Origin: Echinicola arenosa
Lineage (GTDB): Bacteria > Bacteroidota > Bacteroidia > Cytophagales > Cyclobacteriaceae
Assembly: GCF_014841125.1 (NCBI RefSeq)
Contig: NZ_JACYTQ010000003.1
Span: 710,818-774,817, forward strand
Direction of reading: 5' to 3'
Length of the DNA stretch: 64,000 nucleotides
In this document: positions 1 to 7,449 of the stretch, piece after piece
How positions within the stretch are numbered: the stretch's first letter is position 1
How the letters are laid out: the number at the start of each line of letters is the position of its first letter
The notes under the pieces: model-generated
Seen by the model: only the letters and a program-made list of their open reading frames with translations
Databases searched by the model: none
Told to the model about the DNA's origin: nothing
Program-made: the position numbers and the translations under genes

Positions 1-1
1 C

Positions 2-1297
2 ATCGAACAACCCAAAATGGGCTTGGTCAGCTTTTCAGCCATATCATTTACCCACTTTGGAGGAACGTCACCCAATGCCCGGGTGCTTGAAGACTCCGAG
101 TGGAAACATATCTTCAAGGAATCCGCTACACTGACCATTACCCATAAACAAACGGGTGCAGAATATTCCCTCCAGTACAACCCCAATGACTTTACCAATG
201 CCTACCAGATCCAGCTGCCTTATGGGGAATATACCGTGTTCTCCGAAGTGACCGGAGGGGATTTTGAAAAGTTCCTGCCCTTTACCATCTCAGGGGAATT
301 TACCTTGGCAGAAACCAGCCTGGATATCAGCCTGCAGGGAAGCACAGATTACGGTCTGGTCACCGTCAAAAAAGAATTTGTGCTCTCTGCCAATCTCGAC
401 GGGGAACACGAACTGGAGATCTGCGATCAGGGCTTTACCCTATATGCCTACGTCAAGGATGGACTGACCCCTACCCTGACCATCTATGAAAACTTCAATG
501 GACAAGCACTGCAAAAGGAACTGGACATTGCGGCCTACAACCATTACCACTTCTACCTTAAGCTGACCGAAGTTCAGGGAACCGTCAACCTGATCGAGCT
601 GGCCATTGGGCCGTTTGAGTACCATGAGGAGTTTTTTGAAGTAGGGTATTTGGGATGCGGTGATAAAGATGGCTATGTCTATGATATCAATGGTAATCAA
701 TACCCTGTCGTACAAATTGGTGACCAAACATGGATGGCCAAAGATCTAAAAGCAACCTATTACAATAACGGGGATCCCATTGCCCTAAATCCAAATCAAC
801 CAAACCTCTATACACCGGCTATGCGTGTCAATGCAGATAATGGTATAATGTACAACTACTATGCAGGCGCTGACCCTAGAAAATTATGTCCATGTGGATA
901 TCATTTACCATCTGATGAAGAATGGAAAACAATGGAGCAATTTCTCGGAATCACCATATCTGATGATGTTAATGATGATATAAACCTTTCCATCACGCGT
1001 GGTAGTGAAGAAAATGTTGGTGGCAAATTAAAGTCTATAGAAGGTTGGGAAAGTCCTAATGTAGGAGCCACCAACGAGTCAGGTTTTTCAGCACTACCCT
1101 ATAAAAGAACAGGTGAAAGTCAACTTACATCTGCCTACTATCTGACATCTACCATTCATCATGATAATAGAGATGAGTGCGAATGTGAGGAGGAAGTTGA
1201 GATACTATGGAGATGGTTAAGTAATTATAGTTCTGGAATTGCGATAGAAATAGACCACCCCTCGACTTATGGTCAAGTAAGATGCGTCAAAGACTAA
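2..1297 (+). CDS. FISUMP-domain surface lipoprotein, copy 1 (5' end outside window)
   Basis: This is the 3' part of a gene that starts before the window. The frame is already open at base 2, and the first codons (IEQPKMGLVSF) match residues just after the lipobox of copy 3, so only the signal peptide and first residues are missing. About 210 residues form an N-terminal beta-rich domain nearly identical in all four array members. The C-terminal ~210 residues are a FISUMP domain (Fibrobacter succinogenes major paralogous domain, TIGR02145): DINGNQYPVVQIGDQTWMAK, then CPCGYHLPSDEEW, a GGKL segment, GATNESGFSALP and the terminal VRCVKD. Function is unknown; such proteins are thought to sit on the cell surface. 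The C-half differs strongly from the other copies while the N-half is almost unchanged. Confidence 0.9.
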   Translation: MEQPKMGLVSFSAISFTHFGGTSPNARVLEDSEWKHIFKESATLTITHKQTGAEYSLQYNPNDFTNAYQIQLPYGEYTVFSEVTGGDFEKFLPFTISGEFTLAETSLDISLQGSTDYGLVTVKKEFVLSANLDGEHELEICDQGFTLYAYVKDGLTPTLTIYENFNGQALQKELDIAAYNHYHFYLKLTEVQGTVNLIELAIGPFEYHEEFFEVGYLGCGDKDGYVYDINGNQYPVVQIGDQTWMAKDLKATYYNNGDPIALNPNQPNLYTPAMRVNADNGIMYNYYAGADPRKLCPCGYHLPSDEEWKTMEQFLGITISDDVNDDINLSITRGSEENVGGKLKSIEGWESPNVGATNESGFSALPYKRTGESQLTSAYYLTSTIHHDNRDECECEEEVEILWRWLSNYSSGIAIEIDHPSTYGQVRCVKD

Positions 1298-1321
1298 AAT
1301 ATCAATATTACCGCTAACATC

Positions 1322-2725
1322 ATGAAAAACTTCATCTATTACCTTTCCTTCCTTTTCCTGCTGGCCACTGGCTGCGTACAGGAAAACCTTGAAGCACCCA
1401 AAATGGGAATGGTCAGCTTCTCGACGATTAACTTTACCCACTTTGGCAGTTTATCTCCCAATGCTCGGGTGCTTGAGGATTCCGAGTGGAAACATATCTT
1501 CAAGGAATCCGCTACACTGACCATTACCCATAAACAAACGGGCGCAGAATATTCCCTCCAGTACAACCCCAATGACTTTACCAATGCCTACCAGATCCAA
1601 CTGCCTTATGGGGAATATACCGTATTTTCCGAAGTGACCGGAGGGGATTTTGAAAAGTTCCTGCCATTTACCATTTCAGGGGAATTTACCTTGGCAGAAA
1701 CCAGCCTGGACATCAGCCTGCAGGGAAGCACAGATTACGGTCTGGTTACCGTCAAAAAGGAATTTGTGCTCTCTGCCAACCTCGACGGGGAACACGAGCT
1801 GGAGATCTGTGATCAGGGCTTTACCCTTTATGCCTACGTCAAGGATGGACTGACCCCTACCCTGACCATCTATGAAAATTTCAAAGGACAAGCACTGCAA
1901 AAGGAACTGGACATTGCGGCATACAACCATTACCATTTCTACCTCAAACTAACCGAGGTTCAGGGAACCGTCAACCTGATCGAACTGGCCATTGGGCCAT
2001 TTGAATACCATGAGGAGTTTTTTGAGATCGGGGGTGAGGAAGAGATCACCAGCGTGACCGATGCTGACGGAAATGAATATAAAGTGGTCAAAATTGGTGA
2101 ACAATACTGGATGGCCGAAAACTTAAGAAATACTACCTATTGCGATGGTACACCCTTGGAAACAATAACTGCCCTAAAAGGAAACTTTCCTTTAGGTTTC
2201 AATCAAAAACCAGATTTTGTAATAAGCAGAAAAGATCCTTATACATTAGAAAATAATTATTTCTACAGTTACGAAGTAGCAAAAAGCGAAAAGAACATTT
2301 GTCCCTGTAACTGGCATATTTCTTCCGATGAGGACTGGTTAGAACTGGAACGTTATATCGGAATTCCTGAAAATGAACTACTTAATAGTATTAGAGGACA
2401 AGAACAAAATGCTGCCGGTCAGCTAATGGCATTGGATTGGGAAGAAATCTATGGGGATGTAGATCCTAAGGTTACCGTTACCAATTCTACTGGATTTACC
2501 GCGTATCCAAATGGATATTGGTATTGGGATTTTGATGAAACCGGCGAAGGAATCGTTATGATTGGAGGGACAAAAGAAACAAGATGGTGGACTCCTATAA
2601 ATAATTCTTCTTTAATAATGTATAGAAAACTATATATCCAATACACATATGCTCCTTCCATTTATAGAAACTTGGAATCCCCATCCAGTGATGCAGTTTA
2701 TAGTATCCGCTGCGTCAAAGACTAA
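1322..2725 (+). CDS. FISUMP-domain surface lipoprotein, copy 2
   Basis: A 467-residue protein with a lipoprotein signal peptide ending in LLATGC (Cys18), so it is probably anchored in the outer membrane. Residues ~25-235 are the shared N-terminal domain of the array, and ~236-467 are the FISUMP domain (DADGNEYKVVKIGEQYWMAE, ICPCNWHISSDEDW, NSTGFTAYPNG, SIRCVKD). It begins exactly 24 bp after copy 1 and ends 24 bp before copy 3, so the array is probably co-transcribed. Its FISUMP part is closest to that of copy 3 (both have NTTYCDGTPLET). Synonymous differences in the N-half are shared sometimes with copy 4 and sometimes with copy 3, a mosaic pattern suggesting gene conversion. Biochemical role unknown. 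Confidence 0.93.
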   Translation: MKNFIYYLSFLFLLATGCVQENLEAPKMGMVSFSTINFTHFGSLSPNARVLEDSEWKHIFKESATLTITHKQTGAEYSLQYNPNDFTNAYQIQLPYGEYTVFSEVTGGDFEKFLPFTISGEFTLAETSLDISLQGSTDYGLVTVKKEFVLSANLDGEHELEICDQGFTLYAYVKDGLTPTLTIYENFKGQALQKELDIAAYNHYHFYLKLTEVQGTVNLIELAIGPFEYHEEFFEIGGEEEITSVTDADGNEYKVVKIGEQYWMAENLRNTTYCDGTPLETITALKGNFPLGFNQKPDFVISRKDPYTLENNYFYSYEVAKSEKNICPCNWHISSDEDWLELERYIGIPENELLNSIRGQEQNAAGQLMALDWEEIYGDVDPKVTVTNSTGFTAYPNGYWYWDFDETGEGIVMIGGTKETRWWTPINNSSLIMYRKLYIQYTYAPSIYRNLESPSSDAVYSIRCVKD

Positions 2726-2749
2726 AACATAAACATAACAGCTACTCCT

Positions 2750-4168
2750 ATGAAAAATTCAATCTATTACCTATCCCTTCTCTTCCTGTTGGCCACCAGC
2801 TGTGTGCAGGAAAACATCGAACAACCCAAAATGGGCTTGGTCAGCTTTTCAGCCATATCATTTACCCACTTTGGAGGAATGTCACCCAATGCCCGGATGC
2901 TTGAAGACTCCGAGTGGAAACATATCTTCAAGGAATCCGCTACACTGACCATTACCCATAAACAAACGGGTGCAGAATATTCCCTCCAGTACAACCCCAA
3001 TGACTTTACCAATGCCTACCAGATCCAGCTGCCTTATGGGGAATATACCGTGTTCTCCGAAGTGACCGGAGGGGATTTTGAAAAGTTCCTGCCATTTACC
3101 ATCTCAGGGGAATTTACCTTGGCAGAAACCAGCCTGGATATCAGCCTGCAGGGAAGCACAGATTACGGTCTGGTCACCGTCAAAAAAGAATTTGTGCTCT
3201 CTGCCAACCTCGACGGGGAACACGAACTGGAGATCTGCGATCAGGGCTTTACCCTCTATGCCTACGTCAAGGATGGACTGACCCCTACCCTGACCATCTA
3301 TGAAAACTTCAATGGACAAGCCCTGCAAAAGGAACTGGATATTGCGGCCTACAACCATTACCACTTCTACCTCAAACTGACCGAGATTCAGGGAACCGTC
3401 AACCTGATCGAGCTGGCCATCGGGTCCTTTGAATACCATGAAGAGTTTTTTGAGATCGGTGCTGAGGAAGAGATCAAAAGCGTGACCGATGCCGATGGGA
3501 ATGTTTATAAAGTGGTCAAGATTGGTGAACAATACTGGATGGCAGAAAACTTAAGAAATACTACCTATTGCGATGGTACACCTTTGGAAACATTTATGCC
3601 ACCTGGCATTACCATGCCCTATGGCTTCAACGAACAGCCTGATTATGCCTTCATAAAAGCGGATAGGTACACCTCCGAAAACAATTATTACTATAATCGA
3701 GAAGTAGCAAGGAATGAAAAAAATATATGCCCTTGCAATTGGCATATATCGACCGATGAAGACTGGATGGAGCTTGAGCGCTACCTAGGTATACCTGAGT
3801 CCGACCTCTATAGCCGCAGAAGAGGCTACGACCAAGAAGCAGCCGACCAACTCATGGCACTGGATTGGCCTGACATCTATGGTGCGGTACCTCCGGAATT
3901 GAACATCACCAACTCCACGGGATTTACCGCTTACCCAAATGGCCGCTGGATTTATGACATTGACGAAACAGGCGAAGGACTTCGCTGGAATGCTTTTTCG
4001 TTCACTGCCTGGTGGTGGTCCCCCAAAGAAGATTCGTTAAAAATGAGAAGTATACAATCTGAAGGCTTCTCAGTATCACCTGAAGAAGTTTCGGCCATTT
4101 ACCGAATGGGTAGCTCTGATGGAGCACGAGATGGCCATATTTTGAGTATCCGCTGTGTCAAAGACTAA
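2750..4168 (+). CDS. FISUMP-domain surface lipoprotein, copy 3
   Basis: A 472-residue lipoprotein (lipobox LLATSC, Cys18). The N-terminal domain (~25-235) is almost the same as in the neighbours. The FISUMP domain (~236-472) carries DADGNVYKVVKIGEQYWMAE, ICPCNWHISTDEDW, NSTGFTAYPNG and a terminal SIRCVKD. Its first codons after the lipobox (NIEQPKMGLVSFSAISF) match the truncated copy 1 at nucleotide level, so copies 1 and 3 share one N-terminal version and copies 2 and 4 (NLEAPKMGMVSF) the other. The 24-bp spacer to the next copy is nearly identical to the previous one. Function unknown; a ligand- or surface-binding role is only a guess from the exposed location and the variable C-half. Confidence 0.93.
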   Translation: MKNSIYYLSLLFLLATSCVQENIEQPKMGLVSFSAISFTHFGGMSPNARMLEDSEWKHIFKESATLTITHKQTGAEYSLQYNPNDFTNAYQIQLPYGEYTVFSEVTGGDFEKFLPFTISGEFTLAETSLDISLQGSTDYGLVTVKKEFVLSANLDGEHELEICDQGFTLYAYVKDGLTPTLTIYENFNGQALQKELDIAAYNHYHFYLKLTEIQGTVNLIELAIGSFEYHEEFFEIGAEEEIKSVTDADGNVYKVVKIGEQYWMAENLRNTTYCDGTPLETFMPPGITMPYGFNEQPDYAFIKADRYTSENNYYYNREVARNEKNICPCNWHISTDEDWMELERYLGIPESDLYSRRRGYDQEAADQLMALDWPDIYGAVPPELNITNSTGFTAYPNGRWIYDIDETGEGLRWNAFSFTAWWWSPKEDSLKMRSIQSEGFSVSPEEVSAIYRMGSSDGARDGHILSIRCVKD

Positions 4169-4192
4169 AACATCAATATAACCGCTACTCCT

Positions 4193-5590
4193 ATGAAAAA
4201 TTCAATCTATTACTTATCCCTTCTCTTCCTGCTTGCTACCAGCTGTGTGCAGGAAAACCTTGAGGCGCCCAAAATGGGAATGGTCAGCTTTTCAGCCATA
4301 TCATTTACCCATTTTGGAGGCCTATCTCCCAATGCCCGGATGCTTGAAGACTCCGAATGGAAACATATCTTTAAGGAATCCGCTACCCTGACCATTACCC
4401 ATAAAGAAACAGGCGCAGAATATTCCCTCCAGTACAACCCCAATGACTTTACCGATGCCTACCAGATCCAACTGCCTTATGGGGAATACACCGTATTTTC
4501 TGAAGTCACCGGAGGCGATTTTGAAGCGTTCCTGCCCTTTACCATTTCAGGGGAATTTACCCTAGCAGAAACCAGTCTTGACATCAGCCTTCAGGGAAGC
4601 ACAGATTACGGTCTGGTTACCGTCAAAAAGGAATTTGTGCTCTCTGCCAACCTCGACGGGGAACACGAGCTGGAGATCTGCGATCAGGGCTTTACCCTCT
4701 ATGCCTACGTCAAGGATGGACTGACCCCTACCCTGACCATCTATGAAAACTTCAATGGACAAGCACTGCAAAAGGAACTGGACATTGCGGCCTACAACCA
4801 TTACCACTTCTACCTTAAGCTGACCGAAGTTCAGGGAACCGTCAACCTGATCGAGCTGGCCATCGGGCCATTTGAATACCATGAGGAGTTTTTTGAGATC
4901 GGGGGTGAGGAAGAGATCACCAGTGTGACCGATGCAGATGGGAATGAATATAAAGTGGTCAAAATAGGTGAGCAGTATTGGATGGCCGAAGACCTGAACA
5001 CAACCAAATTCTGTAATGGTGAGGATATCCTAACACTTAGGACTGAACAAATATTTGAAAACATTACTGAACCCAATATGAGCTTTGCCGTACAAAATCG
5101 GTCAACTATGCTCTATTACAGTGAGGCTGCCAATTATGATGAAAGGAACATTTGCCCCTGCAACTGGCATGTGTCTACAGATGAAGATTGGCGTAGTTTA
5201 GAAACTTATTTAGGTTTACCGGAGAATCAATTCGAGAGTGGCTTATACACTAGAGGTGCTACACAAAACATCGGGGGAAAACTTAAAGCAGTTGAAGAAT
5301 GGCCTTTTCCAGATGACAACTTCAATTATGTAAATACGGGCGCCACCAACGAATACGGTTTTACAATTTTACCATACGGTTATGTATATCCTGATGATGA
5401 ATTTGATGGAGTTACTTATTATTCCACATTCGAGGATGAATATGAAGCTGCATATATATGGACACCTATTGAAGGCAGCCATATAGAAGATAACGCTTTA
5501 TACATCCGTGAATTCCGCTACTCCATTGATGGGATAAGACGCTCTCGGTTCAATCCTACGGCAGCTTCCGTTCGCTGCGTCAAAGATTAA
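4193..5590 (+). CDS. FISUMP-domain surface lipoprotein, copy 4 (end of array)
   Basis: A 465-residue lipoprotein (LLATSC, Cys18) and the last member of the tandem array, followed by a strong hairpin terminator. The shared N-terminal domain has a few private changes (THKETG, FTDAYQ, DFEAFLPF). The FISUMP domain carries DADGNEYKVVKIGEQYWMAE, ICPCNWHVSTDEDW, GGKLKAVEEW, GATNEYGFTILPYG and a terminal SVRCVKD. Its C-half lacks the NTTYCDGTPLE block of copies 2 and 3 and keeps a GGKL/GATNE layout like copy 1, so the four C-halves fall into two subtypes. Function unknown. Confidence 0.93.
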   Translation: MKNSIYYLSLLFLLATSCVQENLEAPKMGMVSFSAISFTHFGGLSPNARMLEDSEWKHIFKESATLTITHKETGAEYSLQYNPNDFTDAYQIQLPYGEYTVFSEVTGGDFEAFLPFTISGEFTLAETSLDISLQGSTDYGLVTVKKEFVLSANLDGEHELEICDQGFTLYAYVKDGLTPTLTIYENFNGQALQKELDIAAYNHYHFYLKLTEVQGTVNLIELAIGPFEYHEEFFEIGGEEEITSVTDADGNEYKVVKIGEQYWMAEDLNTTKFCNGEDILTLRTEQIFENITEPNMSFAVQNRSTMLYYSEAANYDERNICPCNWHVSTDEDWRSLETYLGLPENQFESGLYTRGATQNIGGKLKAVEEWPFPDDNFNYVNTGATNEYGFTILPYGYVYPDDEFDGVTYYSTFEDEYEAAYIWTPIEGSHIEDNALYIREFRYSIDGIRRSRFNPTAASVRCVKD

Positions 5591-5617
5591 TCAAAATAAT
5601 TACCATTATAAAATAAA

Positions 5618-5652
5618 AGAAGAGCCAGCGCAAATAATACGCTGGCTCTTCT
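5618..5652. terminator. Bidirectional intrinsic terminator
   Basis: A perfect 13-bp stem (AGAAGAGCCAGCG with CGCTGGCTCTTCT) and a 9-nt loop, flanked by A-rich and T-rich sequence, lie between the convergent FISUMP array and the DJ-1 gene. It probably ends transcription from both sides. Confidence 0.9.
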
Positions 5653-5674
5653 GTCTTAAATTATCCAATTCTTA

Positions 5675-6235
5675 TTATACCATTTGTCTGCTGTGGGTGC
5701 CTTCTCTGACTTCTTCCACCAATTTTCTGTTGAAATCGGGAAGGTCATCAGGGGTTCTGGAAGTAACCAAACCATGATCCACCACTACAGCTTCATCAAA
5801 CCATTTGGCACCTGCATTCATCAGGTCGGTTTTGATGGAATGGAAAGAAGTCAATTTTCTACCATTGACCACATCCGCTTCCACCAAGACCTGTGGTCCA
5901 TGACAGATAGCGGCTACCGGTTTATGGTTTTTAAAGAAAGCCCTAACAAACTGGATGGCTTTTTCACTCCTCCTGAGTTGGTCTGGATTGATCACTCCAC
6001 CTGGCAGCACCAAGGCATCGTAATCTTCTTCATAAACTTCTTCCAGCGTTTTGTCCACTCGCACACTATTGCTCCAGTTGCCATTCTTCCATCCTTTGAT
6101 TGACCCTGTTTCCAAAGAAACAACATCTACCTTAGCCCCGCTTTCTTCCAAAGCCTGTTTGGGACTGGTCAATTCTGATTCTTCAAATCCGTTCGTGGCT
6201 AGAATGGCTACTCTTTTATTTTGTAAGTTTTCCAT
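5675..6235 (-). CDS. DJ-1/PfpI family protein (class I glutamine amidotransferase-like)
   Basis: A 186-residue cytosolic protein with no signal peptide, the usual length for the PfpI/YhbO branch of the DJ-1 superfamily. Visible features are the N-terminal strand RVAILATNGFEESEL with the conserved acidic residue, the LPGG turn near residue 77, and the nucleophile elbow AICHGPQ with Cys111 and His112, the expected Cys-His pair. Family members are described as proteases, glyoxalases or protein deglycases; the sequence does not decide which. It is transcribed alone, convergent with the FISUMP array and ending at the shared terminator. Confidence 0.9.
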   Translation of the reverse strand: MENLQNKRVAILATNGFEESELTSPKQALEESGAKVDVVSLETGSIKGWKNGNWSNSVRVDKTLEEVYEEDYDALVLPGGVINPDQLRRSEKAIQFVRAFFKNHKPVAAICHGPQVLVEADVVNGRKLTSFHSIKTDLMNAGAKWFDEAVVVDHGLVTSRTPDDLPDFNRKLVEEVREGTHSRQMV

Positions 6236-6909
6236 GGTTGTTAAAATTTTGGTTAGCGATTAATTTATCATTATTCGTTACCCTTAAAAATGCAAGCACT
6301 ATGCCAACAACCCTATTTTTCAACATTAAAATAAATATTTTTACACTATTTAACTATATAAAAACATATATATTAATAAAAAACATAACTATTTTAATAA
6401 TTTATATATATTTAAGCAATTTCACCAGTAAAGATTAAAAGCGAGTAGAAACTACCCTTTTGATTAAAGTATCAACTGCTTCGGTCTTCAGATTTCTGAT
6501 TTACTTGGCAGTTAGACAAGCTTCCCACCACTTGAGCAAAGACTGTATGACTACTGGCATCATAGCAGATAATTTATCCAGTATGCGTTGAGGTAAATAA
6601 AACTTGACCTTTATATAATCCCATGCAAACCCATAGTTATCCCGTGTTTAACCCGTGTTTTCTTTATTAAAGAGTTACGGTAACCATTGGGTAGAGTAGA
6701 TAGTAACTTAATAAATAAATCATCCGATGACCTATTAATTAAATTAAATCATTGGACTCAATTTATAAATTGTCCGACAGCTACTCCACACGATATTCCA
6801 CGCTTTGGGGAAATGGGAAACAGTTTTACATTGGAACCTTCTTTGCCTTTTCAAACCAAAAAATGTTACCTTAATGGTTTAAATTCCAAAGTCAAAACCT
6901 GAAGCTATA
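6236..6909. other. Long intergenic region with one copy of a dispersed repeat
   Basis: 674 bases separate the divergent DJ-1 and rhodanese genes. The first ~190 bases are extremely AT-rich. The middle holds a ~150-bp repeat found again near 26.5 kb. A short open frame at 6687-6902 runs up to the rhodanese gene but resembles no family I know, and I do not call it. No RNA gene recognised. Confidence 0.6.
6421..6573 (-). repeat. Dispersed ~150-bp repeat, copy A (possible gene or IS remnant)
   Basis: This sequence, from ACCAGTAAAGATTAAAAGCG to GGCATCATAGCAGATAAT, matches 26461-26608 with scattered substitutions and a ~7-base indel near the middle. On the minus strand it reads HTVFAQVVGSLSNCQVNQKSE and then runs into a stop. 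The other copy stays open in the same frame to a C-terminus ending VDTLIKRVFSTRF. The indel in this copy shifts the frame, so it looks like a decayed coding end, possibly from a mobile element. The family is not recognised. Confidence 0.75.
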
Positions 6910-7353
6910 ATGAAGGAACCAAAAACTTATCCACGCTTTTTTTCAGCCTTTGTATTGATATTGGTCATCTTGGTTTCATTTCAGTCTGCTGAACCTTGGA
7001 CAGCCAAACAAATGGTCTCCCCCTACGACCTGAGCCAAAGAATGGAAAAAAGTAAAGAAAAGCTCCCCTTGATCTTAAGCATAGGTCCCCAAGCTGTAAT
7101 CAAAGGCTCCAAGGACATTGGACCGGGTCAAGACCCAAGCAATATCAAGAAGCTTACCTTGGCGGTAAACAAACTCTCCAAGGATACCGAAATCATATTG
7201 TATTGTGGCTGCTGTCCTCTACAAAAATGTCCCAACGTAAGGCCAGCTTTCAAAACCCTCAATGAATTGGGCTTTAAGAACCATAAGCTCTTGGCCATCC
7301 TTAATAATGTCAAAACCGATTGGATCGATAAAGGCTACCCAGTCCAGGAGTAA
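6910..7353 (+). CDS. Secreted rhodanese-like domain protein
   Basis: A 147-residue protein with an N-terminal hydrophobic segment (FFSAFVLILVILVSF, residues ~10-24) that is probably a signal peptide. One rhodanese-like domain covers ~35-145: SPYDLSQRM at the start, then the active-site loop IILYCGCCPLQKCPNVRPA, followed by the LNELGFKNHKLLAI strand and a final WIDKGYPV. The loop contains four cysteines (CGCC and KC), more than the single catalytic Cys usual in rhodaneses, and may bind metal or form disulfides. Sulfurtransferase activity is not certain. It stands alone and ends at a terminator shared with the convergent NPCBM gene. Confidence 0.85.
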   Translation: MKEPKTYPRFFSAFVLILVILVSFQSAEPWTAKQMVSPYDLSQRMEKSKEKLPLILSIGPQAVIKGSKDIGPGQDPSNIKKLTLAVNKLSKDTEIILYCGCCPLQKCPNVRPAFKTLNELGFKNHKLLAILNNVKTDWIDKGYPVQE

Positions 7354-7381
7354 AGCAGTTCATCAAGAACACTCCAAAAAA

Positions 7382-7416
7382 GCTGTCCCATCAAATATCT
7401 ACGTTGATGGGACAGC
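7382..7416. terminator. Bidirectional intrinsic terminator
   Basis: A perfect 13-bp stem (GCTGTCCCATCAA with TTGATGGGACAGC) and 9-nt loop, with six A before and a T-rich run after, lie between the convergent rhodanese gene and the glycosidase operon. Confidence 0.9.
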
Positions 7417-7449
7417 CTTTTGTTTCTTTAATTGCAAGCTAATTGAACG

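Noticed and set aside
1..5674. Diversity-generating retroelement
   Set aside because: FISUMP C-halves vary, but no reverse transcriptase or template repeat is visible in the window.
6687..6902. 71-codon plus-strand frame just before the rhodanese gene
   Set aside because: No recognisable motif, compositionally like the spacer, and no homology I can recall; kept as intergenic.
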